DNA of 64,000 nt from Cognatishimia sp. 1_MG-2023 (GCF_030548175.1 NZ_JAUORX010000003.1:124001-188000); one strand, 5' to 3'; positions 27,514 to 36,834 are shown, counted from the stretch's first letter. A program made the numbers and translations. The notes: generated by a model not told the origin, from the sequence alone.

Positions 27514-30194
27514 TGGGCAGTTTGAACGCGCTTATCGCCGTTAGTCTGATTTATGTGACGTTCCTTTTTGCTGTCGCGTTTGCCGCTGAACGCGCCGCGA
27601 TACGGGGGCGCGGGGGCTGGCTACAATTGCCGCTGGTCTACACGCTATCCCTGTCAATCTATTGTACCGCTTGGACTTTTTACGGAGCAGTCGGGTATGC
27701 CGCCCGTTCAGGGTTAGAATATCTGACGATCTATATCGGCCCATCATTGGTGTTGTTTAGCTGGTGGTGGGGCCTGCGGAAGCTGGTCAGAATTGGACGC
27801 AGTCAGCGGATCACGTCTATCGCGGATATGATTTCGTCGCGGTATGGTAAGTCAAACCTGCTGGCGATTGGCGTGACAATCTTGGCTGTCATTGGCACCA
27901 CGCCCTATATCGCACTGCAACTGCAATCGGTCACCACAAGCTTTGCCGTTTTTGCGGGCACAGGCACCAATTCGATTGACCTGTCCGCCACAGCACTTTG
28001 GGTCGCAGCGGGTCTTGCGATTTTCACGATCCTGTTCGGTACACGGAACCTTGACGCAAACGAGCGTCACTATGGTGTGGTTATGGCCATCGCGGTTGAA
28101 GCGGTTGTGAAGCTGTTTGCGTTGTTGGCTGTTGGGGTCTTTGTCGTTTGGGGGATTGCGGATGGTCCGGCTGACATTCTTGCCCGGATCGAGACTTCTG
28201 ATATGGCAAAATGGCAGATCAATGGGGGGCGCTGGGCTGGGTTGATATTCCTCTCTGCTGCGGCTGTTTTATGCCTGCCACGTATGTTTCAAGTGATGGT
28301 TGTCGAAAATGACAACGAAGATCACCTGCGCACCGCCAGCTGGGCCTTTCCGGCCTATCTGATGGTGATGAGCCTGTTTGTTGTGCCCATCGCCGTTGTC
28401 GGCCTTGATCTGCTGCCCGAGGGATCAAATCCGGACCTCTTTGTTCTGACGCTACCGCTTGCCACAGGCAACGAAGGCTTGGCGATGTTGTCGTTTCTAG
28501 GCGGCTTTAGTTCGGCGACCTCTATGGTGATTGTCGCGGCGATTGCGCTGTCGACGATGGTGTCAAACCATGTGGTCATGCCAATTTGGTTGTCAGCAAC
28601 GGGGGGTGGGCGTGCCTCTGTGTCTGGCGATGTTCGGAATGTTGTGATCCTATCGCGCCGGTTGTCGATCATTGCGGTTTTGGTGTTGGGCTACCTTTAT
28701 TATCGCCTATCGGGGGGCGGCACGGCGCTTGCGTCGATTGGTTTGATTTCCTTCACAGGTGTCGCGCAGTTCTTGCCGGTCTTGTTGGGCGGTATCTTTT
28801 GGCGGGGTGCGACGCGGAACGGGGCCTTTGTGGGTCTGACCGTTGGCTTTGTGTTGTGGGCGTATTGTCTGTTGCTGCCCAGCTTTGGGCCAGGTGTTTT
28901 ACTGCCAGCCTCTGTTATTGAAAACGGTCCGCTCGGTATTACCTGGCTCATGCCCCAAGCGCTGTTTGGCATCCAAGGGTTAGATCCGCTGATCCACGCT
29001 GTGCTTTGGTCGATCTCTTTGAATGCACTTAGCTTTTTCGCGGTGTCACTGGTTGGATTTCCGTCGCCCTTGGAACGCCTTCAAGGCGCGCAATTTGTTA
29101 ATATCTTTGAACACTCCTCAAGCGCCCCAAGCTGGGCTGGGGGTGTCGCCAAATCCGAAGATTTGATGATTATGGCGCAGCGTATCCTTGGCGCCCGCGA
29201 GGCGCAGCGGTTGTTTGAGGCTGAAGCAGAACGGCAGGGAATAACTGGTCTGTTGCCCGAACCGAGTGCTGACTTCCTGCAAGTTTTAGAGCGCGAGTTG
29301 TCCGGCTCTGTCGGGGCAGCAACGGCTCATGCGATGATTGGTCAGATCGTGGGCGGGGCCTCTGTTTCCGTTCAGGATTTAATGGCCGTGGCCAATGAGA
29401 CGGCGCAGATGATGGAGTACTCCAGCAAGCTGGAGGCGCAATCAGAAGAGCTTTCGCGCACTGCACGTCAATTGCGGCGTGCCAATGATAAGCTGCTGCA
29501 GGTCTCTGAGCAAAAGGATGAATTTCTAAGCCAAATTAGCCATGAGTTGCGCACGCCCATGACCTCGATCCGAGCGTTTTCCGAAATTTTGCGAGATAGC
29601 GAACGGCTGAGCAATCGCGAAAAGCGCAAATATAGTGGCATCATTCATGACGAGGCTGTGCGGCTTACACGTCTGCTAGATGACTTGCTGGATCTTAGCG
29701 TATTGGAAAATGGGCAGGTCAGTTTGAATACACAATCTGCGCCGCTCAGCGCCGTATTGGATAGCGCGTTGGATGCTGCGTTAAGCGGCGAGGACACACC
29801 GCTGGATGTGCGTAGATCGCGGCGCGAGGAAGAGATAGAAATTAACACGGATATTGACCGGCTTAGTCAGGTTTTCATCAATTTAATTCGAAATGCGCAG
29901 AAATACTGTGATGCGGATCAGCCTGAACTGACCATCACCAGCCATATGATTGACGAGGCGATTATCATCGACTTTATCGACAATGGCACAGCAATTCCTG
30001 AAGACGCCCAAGAGATGGTTTTTGATAAGTTTTCACGGGTTAGCCCACAAAAAGCAGGTGGGGCAGGGCTTGGTTTGGCCATTTGCCGTGAGGTGATGCA
30101 CCGTTTAGGTGGCGAGATTACTTACTTGCCCGGACAAGGCGGCAGCGCGTTTCGCATCACGGTGCCGCGTCGTGCAAGACTTGCTGCACAATAG
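27513..30194 (+). CDS. SLC5-type sensor histidine kinase (CbrA/CrbS-like)
   Basis: This 893-residue inner-membrane protein has an N-terminal SLC5/sodium-symporter-like domain of about 13 helices to residue ~520, a coiled-coil linker (YSSKLEAQSEELSRTARQLRR), the dimerisation box with H677 in SHELRTP, and a C-terminal ATPase with N-box INLIRNAQKY, G1 DNG, and GLGLAICREVM. Related proteins (CbrA, CrbS) sense or transport small organic nutrients and, in other bacteria, control acs. Here it is near acs. Confidence 0.92.
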   Translation: MGSLNALIAVSLIYVTFLFAVAFAAERAAIRGRGGWLQLPLVYTLSLSIYCTAWTFYGAVGYAARSGLEYLTIYIGPSLVLFSWWWGLRKLVRIGRSQRITSIADMISSRYGKSNLLAIGVTILAVIGTTPYIALQLQSVTTSFAVFAGTGTNSIDLSATALWVAAGLAIFTILFGTRNLDANERHYGVVMAIAVEAVVKLFALLAVGVFVVWGIADGPADILARIETSDMAKWQINGGRWAGLIFLSAAAVLCLPRMFQVMVVENDNEDHLRTASWAFPAYLMVMSLFVVPIAVVGLDLLPEGSNPDLFVLTLPLATGNEGLAMLSFLGGFSSATSMVIVAAIALSTMVSNHVVMPIWLSATGGGRASVSGDVRNVVILSRRLSIIAVLVLGYLYYRLSGGGTALASIGLISFTGVAQFLPVLLGGIFWRGATRNGAFVGLTVGFVLWAYCLLLPSFGPGVLLPASVIENGPLGITWLMPQALFGIQGLDPLIHAVLWSISLNALSFFAVSLVGFPSPLERLQGAQFVNIFEHSSSAPSWAGGVAKSEDLMIMAQRILGAREAQRLFEAEAERQGITGLLPEPSADFLQVLERELSGSVGAATAHAMIGQIVGGASVSVQDLMAVANETAQMMEYSSKLEAQSEELSRTARQLRRANDKLLQVSEQKDEFLSQISHELRTPMTSIRAFSEILRDSERLSNREKRKYSGIIHDEAVRLTRLLDDLLDLSVLENGQVSLNTQSAPLSAVLDSALDAALSGEDTPLDVRRSRREEEIEINTDIDRLSQVFINLIRNAQKYCDADQPELTITSHMIDEAIIIDFIDNGTAIPEDAQEMVFDKFSRVSPQKAGGAGLGLAICREVMHRLGGEITYLPGQGGSAFRITVPRRARLAAQ

Positions 30195-30275
30195 CAGAAT
30201 GTCGCGCGCATAAAGATATTCGTAACCGTCTGAGTCTTATGGTCGTCTTGCGCCAGGAAAAATTCGGCGGGGACC

Positions 30276-31310
30276 ATGGGCGAAATACAAAGACAAACAT
30301 TGTTGCGCAAATCTAATGATGCAACACGCGGAACAGGATCGGCGATTGAACGTGGCTTGCCGCTGGTTTTCTCACGCGCTGCCGAGGATCAGTTCGCCTT
30401 GCCACTTTTGGTGAGTTCCGTTCGCATGTCCGCGTATCGCATGGATGATCTGCAATCCAACCTGGATGAGGTTGGGCTGTTTCTATTGCTCGAAGGACCA
30501 GAAGGCGCGACGGGCGCTGCTATTGTTAGTTTTGAATGCATGCGTGCATTGCTAGAGCATCTGACAATGGGTCGTGTTCTGGGAAAGGCTGTTGATGCAA
30601 CACGCACGCCAACGGCGGTGGACGCGGCGCTGATGTCTTCAGTCTTGGATGGGATGTTGGGTGCTTGTGATCGGGCGTTTGGCGCGCTTGAGTCGTCTGA
30701 TTGGGGCGCGGGCCATCATTTCGGAAGCATGGTTGAGGATCGGCGCACGCTGGTTCTGTCTTTGGCGGGTAACGGTTTTAGCATCTATGACATTGAATTA
30801 TCGCTTGGCGAGATTGGCCAAAAAGGCCGGATGCAATTGGTATTACCCAACGACAAAGTTGCTGCAGTTGATGAGTTTAGCGATGAGGCCCGCGAGGCGA
30901 AAGCACAGCTGTTTCGTGAAAACGTCATGCTGGCTCCAGCTGAGATGCGCGCGGTTTTACACCGGATTACAATGCCTTATGACAAATTCAAATCTCTTGC
31001 CCCGGGGGATTTGTTAGAGGTTCCGAAGATGGCCTTGCAGGAAACGTCGCTGGAAATTCACTGTGGGGATGTCATGGCGAGCGGCGCGCTTGGGCAAATG
31101 AATGGTCAACGTGCTGTGAGATTGGTTTTGCCAGATATCACCGCAGAGCCAGAGGCATTACCAGCTAAGAAGCCCAAACCAAAAGAGGAAAAGCTACCCG
31201 CTGTTCACGCTGAACCAGCACCTCTGCAAGTGACGCAAGCAACCGAAAGTCAGGTGGATGAGTTTGACCTAGGCCTCGACGACCTAGATCAATTGACGCA
31301 ATTGCCTTAG
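30276..31310 (+). CDS. FliM/FliN-family (SpoA-domain) protein
   Basis: This 344-residue protein resembles the C-ring switch family: residues ~235-285 form a SpoA-like domain (SLAPGDLLEVPKMALQETSLEI, then MNGQRAVRLVL), preceded by a FliM-like middle part and followed by a Pro/Lys-rich tail and acidic C-terminus. No other flagellar genes are nearby. It follows the kinase by 81 nt. A role in motility would be an inference from family only. Confidence 0.82.
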   Translation: MGEIQRQTLLRKSNDATRGTGSAIERGLPLVFSRAAEDQFALPLLVSSVRMSAYRMDDLQSNLDEVGLFLLLEGPEGATGAAIVSFECMRALLEHLTMGRVLGKAVDATRTPTAVDAALMSSVLDGMLGACDRAFGALESSDWGAGHHFGSMVEDRRTLVLSLAGNGFSIYDIELSLGEIGQKGRMQLVLPNDKVAAVDEFSDEAREAKAQLFRENVMLAPAEMRAVLHRITMPYDKFKSLAPGDLLEVPKMALQETSLEIHCGDVMASGALGQMNGQRAVRLVLPDITAEPEALPAKKPKPKEEKLPAVHAEPAPLQVTQATESQVDEFDLGLDDLDQLTQLP

Positions 31311-31747
31311 CTCTGGCCGCCCGATTTCTGAGCGAGATATTCGACCTGTGGGCGCAGCGCATCCAGCTGATACCCACCCTGTGCGGCCGCTAGAAACAGA
31401 TCATCCGTCGGCACGCTGCCGGCATGCCCCAATATCCACGCGACAGTGGACCGCGTGCCAGACGCACAATAGGCCAATACTTTGCCCGGTGACTCTTCAA
31501 GCACCTGACGTTGTAGGCCAAGCCGTTCTTCGGTCATAGAATCATGGGTCAGCGGATTGATCACAAACTTTAACCCAGCCGCCTCAGCCGCCGCTTGCAT
31601 CGTTGCCGCCTGATGAGACGGTGGAATTTCAACGTCGGGGCGGTTGCAGATAAGGCATGTGAAACCAAACTCAACGAGCGACGGTATGTCCTCCACAGAA
31701 ATCTGCGGGGAGACACAATAGCGGGGGGTGATCTCGCGAATATCCAT
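31307..31747 (-). CDS. TIGR01244-type sulfurtransferase/phosphatase-fold protein
   Basis: This 146-residue protein has the Cys loop YCASGTRS (C94-like position) of the beta-lactamase-hydrolase-associated phosphatase-like family, ending with QLDALRPQVEYLAQ. It starts MDIREITPRYCVSPQIS. It is the last gene of a persulfide operon: MBL-fold dioxygenase, two YeeE/YedE halves, then this gene. It overlaps the convergent FliM-like gene by 4 nt. Confidence 0.85.
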   Translation of the reverse strand: MDIREITPRYCVSPQISVEDIPSLVEFGFTCLICNRPDVEIPPSHQAATMQAAAEAAGLKFVINPLTHDSMTEERLGLQRQVLEESPGKVLAYCASGTRSTVAWILGHAGSVPTDDLFLAAAQGGYQLDALRPQVEYLAQKSGGQS

Positions 31748-31756
31748 AGGTGCTGC

Positions 31757-32191
31757 TTACTCGGCTGGAATGCGTCTGTCCAGTTCGCCGCGCACCATTG
31801 GTGCGGCCCACATGCCTAGGATCATTGCTGCAAAGAACACCAGATGCGGCCAACCCCCGTAACTTAACGATGCCACGGCAGGCCCAGGGCATAGCCCGGC
31901 CAATCCCCAACCCATGCCAAAGAGGACGGAACCAACCACCAAATTTCGGCCTAATTTCTGATCCGGCTTAGCTGGGAATTCACCCCCAACAATCGGTTTG
32001 CGCCCCTCTGTCAGACGCCAAGCAATGGCCATGGGGATAATCGCGCCGCCCATCACAAAGGCCAGCGTTGGGTCCCAATTTCCAAAAATATCCAGCCATC
32101 CTTGCACCTTGGCTGTGTCGGTCATGCCTGACACACGCAATCCCATGCCAAACAATCCGCCCGCCAAAAGTGCGAAAATCAAACGCTGCAT
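31757..32191 (-). CDS. YeeE/YedE half-transporter B (DUF6691-like)
   Basis: This 144-residue membrane protein has four hydrophobic segments and the motif GLCPGPAV, typical of the second half of YeeE/YedE sulfur transporters. The start at 32191 (MQRLIFALLAGGLFGMGL) shares its A with the stop of the upstream half. It probably forms a complex with its partner to move thiosulfate or another sulfur compound, by analogy with TsuA. Confidence 0.9.
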   Translation of the reverse strand: MQRLIFALLAGGLFGMGLRVSGMTDTAKVQGWLDIFGNWDPTLAFVMGGAIIPMAIAWRLTEGRKPIVGGEFPAKPDQKLGRNLVVGSVLFGMGWGLAGLCPGPAVASLSYGGWPHLVFFAAMILGMWAAPMVRGELDRRIPAE

Positions 32192-32616
32192 TAGATCACT
32201 CCTAGAATGTGACGGAATAGGATGACGGTCAGACCGCCCGCTAAGATGTAGAAAACAGTTGCCACAATTCCACGTAGGTTCATCCGCGAAATGCCGCAAA
32301 CGCCGTGCCCCGAAGTGCAGCCATTTGCGATCCGTGTGCCAACGCCAACCAGCAATCCACCCGCAACAAGCACGGCAATATTAGTCGGCGCATGTGTATC
32401 AATTGGCCCAAAGAGCGGTGTCATCAAAAGCGGCAACAGAAAAACACCTGCCAGAAACACCAACCGTTCACGGGCTGTGTTTCGACCCGACCCATCTACC
32501 AAACCACCCAGAATGCCGCTGGCACCCATAATACGGCCATTGGCTAGCAGAAACACTGCGCCACCCATGCCAATCATCAACCCGCCAAGCAGGCCATATA
32601 TCCAATCTGTCTGCAT
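32191..32616 (-). CDS. YeeE/YedE half-transporter A
   Basis: This 141-residue membrane protein carries NGCTSGHGVCGI, the conserved cysteine motif of the YeeE/YedE family, with four hydrophobic segments. It lies between the MBL-fold gene (12 nt upstream) and its partner half (1-nt overlap). Confidence 0.92.
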   Translation of the reverse strand: MQTDWIYGLLGGLMIGMGGAVFLLANGRIMGASGILGGLVDGSGRNTARERLVFLAGVFLLPLLMTPLFGPIDTHAPTNIAVLVAGGLLVGVGTRIANGCTSGHGVCGISRMNLRGIVATVFYILAGGLTVILFRHILGVI

Positions 32617-32628
32617 TCTTTGCCTCAG

Positions 32629-33492
32629 TTAGAGTTTATTCAGTGGAACCTTTAGATAGACATCCCCATCTGCATCTGGTTCCGGCATGTTGCCTGCGCG
32701 CATGTTTACTTGCAGGGATGGGATGATCAGCTTGGGCTTTGACAATGTCGCATCCCGCGCATCGCGCATCGCAATAAAGCGCTCTTTTGAAGCATCGCCA
32801 CCAATATGAACATTGCTGGCTTTCTCTTCGGCCACCGTGGTTTCCCATGCAAATTGATCGCGCCCCGGAGCTTTGTAGTCGTGGCCAACGAAAACCCGTG
32901 TTTCGTCGGGCAGGGACAGAATACGTTGGATCGACTGGAACAGCAGCTCGGATGACCCACCCGGAAAATCACAGCGGGCCGTGCCGAAATCGGGCATAAA
33001 CAACGTGTCACCAACAAAGGCGCAATCACCGATCACAAATGTCATACAGGCAGGGGTGTGGCCCGGCGTATGCATGATGTCACAGCGCATTTGCCCGATC
33101 ATCAAGCTGTCGCCATCCACAAACAGCCGGTCGAATTGGCTGCCATCCCGTTGAAACTCTGTGCCTTCGTTGAACACTTTGCCGAATGTGTCTTGAACCA
33201 CTGTGATCCGGTCGCCAATGCCGATTTGACCACCCAGCTTTTCCTGCAAATAGGGCGCCGCAGATAGGTGATCTGCATGCACATGCGTTTCCAGGAGCCA
33301 TTCAACCGTAAGCCCCGAGTCACGCACAAAGGCAATCACCGCATCAGCGGATTTGGTATCCGTGTTGCCCGACGCATAGTCAAAATCCAGCACGCTATCG
33401 ATCACCGCGCAGGCGCTGCCGTTTGGGTCCGCTACGACGTAGGACACTGTATTGGTCGCTTCATCAAAAAATGCCGTCACATTCGGGGTCAT
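32629..33492 (-). CDS. MBL-fold persulfide dioxygenase-like hydrolase
   Basis: This 287-residue protein has the metal motif THVHADHLS near residues 76-84, then HTPGHTPAC, and FVGDTLF with a following DFGTARCDF, the pattern of ETHE1/CstB/BLH-type persulfide dioxygenases, which oxidise glutathione persulfide to sulfite. The start at 33492 follows AAGGAGAGGCCC. It heads the sulfur operon, and its upstream region carries an AT-rich dyad. Confidence 0.9.
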   Translation of the reverse strand: MTPNVTAFFDEATNTVSYVVADPNGSACAVIDSVLDFDYASGNTDTKSADAVIAFVRDSGLTVEWLLETHVHADHLSAAPYLQEKLGGQIGIGDRITVVQDTFGKVFNEGTEFQRDGSQFDRLFVDGDSLMIGQMRCDIMHTPGHTPACMTFVIGDCAFVGDTLFMPDFGTARCDFPGGSSELLFQSIQRILSLPDETRVFVGHDYKAPGRDQFAWETTVAEEKASNVHIGGDASKERFIAMRDARDATLSKPKLIIPSLQVNMRAGNMPEPDADGDVYLKVPLNKL

Positions 33493-33512
33493 GGGCCTCT
33501 CCTTTGTTGAAT

Positions 33513-33536
33513 ACATATTTCATTTATTGAATATGT
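33513..33536 (-). promoter_or_regulatory. AT-rich dyad upstream of the persulfide operon
   Basis: Perfect arms ACATATT and AATATGT are separated by 10 nt, 21-44 nt upstream of the MBL-fold start. The position and AT-rich symmetry resemble operators of ArsR-family persulfide sensors (BigR/SqrR), but no such regulator is encoded here. Confidence 0.5.
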
Positions 33537-33805
33537 AAAGGGGAACAGAGCAACTTTGCGCCAGATCAAGGCGCTTCGTCAGAAAGTCGTGGAAATGTTA
33601 CGTCACAAGTGTAAGGTTTGAAGTTAACATAATGATAGCTTTCGGCCGATTAAGAGTCCAAGCTTAAACTTTAAGCGCCTGATCTTAGGGAGGTCAGGTT
33701 TTCCAGAAGGGGGGCATATTACACTTGTAATTTAAAAAACCGTTTCACAGCATAAGCGTGCTGGATTCGCGCTTAAGTTGAATTCGCTTAGGGGAGGATA
33801 AGCAA
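33537..33805. other. Gene-free stretch with short palindromes
   Basis: No convincing gene is seen. It holds a perfect 15-nt palindrome GCTTAAA-C-TTTAAGC (33662-33676) and a 10-bp inverted repeat ACAAGTGTAA (33605-33614) / TTACACTTGT (33719-33728). It probably contains the promoter of the small gene at 33806, but no -35/-10 pair could be fixed. Confidence 0.5.
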
Positions 33806-34021
33806 TTGAACGTATCAGAACTCGTTGAAAAGGCTCAAGGAATAGCAACACTCATTCCAGAGACCGATGGCCCAGATAGATTTGCTCTACATGACCAATT
33901 ACATCGTACGCTAGAAACGATCCGGCGACAGGGTGGCACAGTTCCAAGACCGCTTTCGCGATTAGATATGGAACTGGTGGACGAGGCCGTAGAGGCGTCA
34001 TTCGACAATATGCCAGTGTGA
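33806..34021 (+). CDS. Small hypothetical protein
   Basis: This 71-residue, acidic, probably helical protein starts with TTG behind an excellent GGGGAGG. Sequence: starts NVSELVEKAQGIATLIPE and ends EASFDNMPV. No family was recognised. Its good ribosome binding site and position upstream of the FadB-like gene on the same strand support it as real. Confidence 0.65.
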   Translation: MNVSELVEKAQGIATLIPETDGPDRFALHDQLHRTLETIRRQGGTVPRPLSRLDMELVDEAVEASFDNMPV

Positions 34022-34104
34022 CCAATCACTTAGATGCTTGCCAGATGGCTCCGGGTCCGTACTAATAGGAACAATTAAGGTTTTTGATTGGTTCGGAGGG
34101 GACA

Positions 34105-36168
34105 GTGGCGACATTGGTCAACTGCAGGCGTCACGGCGCTGTTGAGATTTTGAACATTAGCCACGGGCGCGACAACGCGGTGTCGCGCCTTCTTTGTACG
34201 CAACTCACTGCTGCACTTCAGGCCGCGATCGCGGAGCCCGAGGTTGCGGTTATTTTGCTTTCCGCATCTGGCGAACATTTTTCGCGCGGAATTGATTTAA
34301 ATTGGCTCGACGAAGATCCAAGCCGCCAAGCGCTGCTTGATCTGTGTGACCAAATCGAAAACAGCCCCAAACCTGTCATTGCCGCACTTCAGGGTGACGT
34401 GCTGGGCGCTGGGTTCGAACTTGCGCTTGCGGCGCATTATCGTTTGGCAGCCCCTGATCTGCGTATTGGGTTCCCCGGCATCACCATTGGCCTGCCGCCC
34501 ATCTGTGGCGGCACACAGCGGTTGCCCCGTCTGATTGGGGCAGAGGCGACGTTGCATTTAATGCTAAGCGGTCGCGCTGTGTCTGGTGCAGCGCTTGGGC
34601 CTGTCTTTGATGCGGAAATTACGGGTGATTTTGCGTCAGGCGCAGAACGCTTTGCGGTTAGCTTGGCCGAGCAAGACACAACACCCTTGCCCAGTGCGGA
34701 CCGTCGTGAGGGGTTTGCTGATCCTTTCGCCTATCAAGACGCGGTCGCCAATTTGAAAACCATGGCCCAAAGCAAAGGCCAAGCAGGCTTGGATATTCTT
34801 CGATGCGTCGAAGCCGCGCCGCTCTTGCCATTCGAAGCCGGATTAGACCTTGAACACGAGGCGTTCAATGCCTGCCTGCGTCGTGATCGTCCGGCGGCAT
34901 TGCGTCATGTTTTAATAGCCGAACGACACCTTGCACACGTGGGCGAGCAACTGGCGCAAAACTATGCCAAACTTGGCCATGTCGCGATTCTGGGCGAAAC
35001 CGCCGTGGGCATTGGCCTTGCTGCGGATTGCCTATTGCACGCAATTACGGTGACCTTTGTGTCGCCAGCGACAACAGATATTGCTGATACTCACGACAAA
35101 ATCCAAATGGTCTTAGAGCAAGAGTTTCAGCGCCGTCGGATCACTGATGTCGAAATCGAAGACCTGATCGACAATCTAGAAGTCTCGCGCGATGTGGCGG
35201 ATTGTGCAGGCGCCGATCTGGTGATCGAAACCACCTACGGCAATCGCGATGCCAAGTTAAAGATGTTCAGCGAATTGGGTCATATTCTGCCGGGCCACGC
35301 GGTATTAGCCAGCACCAGCACCTTGGTTGATCTCGCCGAATGTGCCGAGGCCGCAGGCCGTGCACAGCAAGTCATCGGCCTGCACATTCCGTCTCCGGCG
35401 CAGGTCAAACCCGCCGTCGAGCTTGTCGCAGGGGCAGAGGCCAGTAGCTTTGCCGTAGCCGCAGGTGCACGATTTGCCGGTCAGCTTGGCAAAACCGTGA
35501 TCCCAGTCCGCAACTGTCCCGGCCTTGCCGCGGGCACCATTCTGGTCGCCTTGTGGCAAATGGCGGACCAGCTGCTGCGCGAGGGCGCCGATTTTGCGGC
35601 TATTGATGCCGCCATGCGCGACTACGGTTTCCCGATGGGTCCGTTCCAAGCGCTCGACCTGCGCGGCATTCCCGCCGCATTGGCGCTTGCTCTGCGTGTT
35701 ACCGATGGCAGCGATCCGCAGTTGCCCGTGCTGACCAGCCTGTCTGAGGCAGGGTTTTTAGGCAAAGACAGCGGGGCAGGGTTCTACAATTACGAACCGG
35801 GTCAACGCAGCCGCCCTGCCAATGACATGGCCAACGAGGCCATTGCAGCGTTACGCGACGCAGGTGCGCGGGATATTCCAGATGCAGAAATCCAACTGCG
35901 GCTTGCAGCTGCTATGGCCAACGCAGGGGCAAAGCTGGTGCGTGATAAGGTGGTTGAACGCCCCGCAGACATTGATGTGTTGATGATCAAGGGCTACGGC
36001 TTTCCACGTCATCGCGGTGGCCCGCTTAAGGCCGCTGATCTGACCGGGCTTTTATCACTGCGCAACGTGTTAAACGGACAAACCGATTTGCTTGCCCCTG
36101 ATCCACTGCTGCTGGATCTCATCAAAAACGGCAAACAATTCGCCAGTTTGAATGATGTGGTTAGCTAA
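34105..36168 (+). CDS. FadB/FadJ-like enoyl-CoA hydratase/3-hydroxyacyl-CoA dehydrogenase paralogue with altered active sites
   Basis: This 687-residue protein has an N-terminal crotonase domain (residues 1-190) and a dehydrogenase domain (about 290-690). Several key positions differ from active enzymes: the second hydratase Glu is Gly (FPGI, G125) though E105 in GAGFELAL is kept; the NAD loop GxGxMG reads GETAVG (297-302); the dehydrogenase Asn is G477 (PGLAAG). H427 (GLH) and E439 remain. The GTG start at 34105 follows GGAGG; the TTG at 34084 has no such site. Function in beta-oxidation is therefore doubtful. Another possibility is a diverged multifunctional enzyme with other substrates. 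Confidence 0.85.
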   Translation: MATLVNCRRHGAVEILNISHGRDNAVSRLLCTQLTAALQAAIAEPEVAVILLSASGEHFSRGIDLNWLDEDPSRQALLDLCDQIENSPKPVIAALQGDVLGAGFELALAAHYRLAAPDLRIGFPGITIGLPPICGGTQRLPRLIGAEATLHLMLSGRAVSGAALGPVFDAEITGDFASGAERFAVSLAEQDTTPLPSADRREGFADPFAYQDAVANLKTMAQSKGQAGLDILRCVEAAPLLPFEAGLDLEHEAFNACLRRDRPAALRHVLIAERHLAHVGEQLAQNYAKLGHVAILGETAVGIGLAADCLLHAITVTFVSPATTDIADTHDKIQMVLEQEFQRRRITDVEIEDLIDNLEVSRDVADCAGADLVIETTYGNRDAKLKMFSELGHILPGHAVLASTSTLVDLAECAEAAGRAQQVIGLHIPSPAQVKPAVELVAGAEASSFAVAAGARFAGQLGKTVIPVRNCPGLAAGTILVALWQMADQLLREGADFAAIDAAMRDYGFPMGPFQALDLRGIPAALALALRVTDGSDPQLPVLTSLSEAGFLGKDSGAGFYNYEPGQRSRPANDMANEAIAALRDAGARDIPDAEIQLRLAAAMANAGAKLVRDKVVERPADIDVLMIKGYGFPRHRGGPLKAADLTGLLSLRNVLNGQTDLLAPDPLLLDLIKNGKQFASLNDVVS

Positions 36169-36382
36169 AGAAAATACCCAGCATCACAACCATCAGGCCG
36201 ATCACGGATAGAAACAAGGAACCAAGGTTCAGCGGCATGACCTTTTGGATCGCGTCACGCATCTCTTCGTCAGGCAAACCCTGTTTGCGCAGCTTAAAGA
36301 CTTTGACGACTGACAGCATCAAGCCTGCCAAACCCACAACCGAAATAAATGTGCCAACCCAGATGAGCCATCCCATAGCCAC
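36161..36382 (-). CDS. Small two-helix membrane protein
   Basis: This 73-residue protein has two hydrophobic segments (residues ~4-26 and 50-72) joined by a basic, polar loop with [16 protein letters not shown]. It overlaps the convergent FadB-like gene by 8 nt. No function is known to me. It is probably real because similar small proteins occur next to GapR-type genes. Confidence 0.7.
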   Translation of the reverse strand: MAMGWLIWVGTFISVVGLAGLMLSVVKVFKLRKQGLPDEEMRDAIQKVMPLNLGSLFLSVIGLMVVMLGIFFS

Positions 36383-36516
36383 ACGCCCTTTTTCCTTTGG
36401 TGTGCTGTCGCCTAAAGGATTGCATTGCCGCTCGCAAGTCTTTGATGGCGATTGCCGGCTTGCAGGGAATTAATCGCGTCGTTAGGGTGCCCGCAAAAGA
36501 GAGACAGGAGCAAAGA

Positions 36517-36777
36517 ATGTCCGACGACGTCACAGAGGCAAGTTACCGGGTTACAGCCGACGAGCTGCGCCAGTTCATTGAACGCATTGAGCGTCTTGAG
36601 CAGGAAAAGAAAGACATCATGGATCACCAAAAAGAGGTGATGGCCGAAGCCAAGGGGCGCGGCTATGACACCAAGGTGATGCGAAAGCTGATCGCGCTGC
36701 GCAAACGCGACGAGAATGACATTGCCGAAGAAGAGGCGGTTCTCGAAATGTACAAAGAAGCGCTTGGCATGTCCTAA
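36517..36777 (+). CDS. DUF2312/GapR-family nucleoid-associated protein
   Basis: This 86-residue protein matches GapR-like DUF2312 proteins, with the coiled-coil core [20 protein letters not shown] and the basic, conserved [19 protein letters not shown]. Family members bind AT-rich, overtwisted DNA in alphaproteobacteria. The start at 36517 has ACAGGAG upstream; the longer frame has no support. A strong terminator follows. Confidence 0.92.
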   Translation: MSDDVTEASYRVTADELRQFIERIERLEQEKKDIMDHQKEVMAEAKGRGYDTKVMRKLIALRKRDENDIAEEEAVLEMYKEALGMS

Positions 36778-36807
36778 ACCTTGGAGTTCCCAAGGTGTCA
36801 GCCAGCG

Positions 36808-36834
36808 AAAAGCCCCGGACATCCGGGGCTTTTG
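36808..36834 (+). terminator. Intrinsic terminator after the GapR-like gene
   Basis: The stem AAAAGCCCCGG / CCGGGGCTTTT with an ACAT loop is a perfect 11-bp hairpin with flanking A- and T-runs, 30 nt past the stop. Confidence 0.88.
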
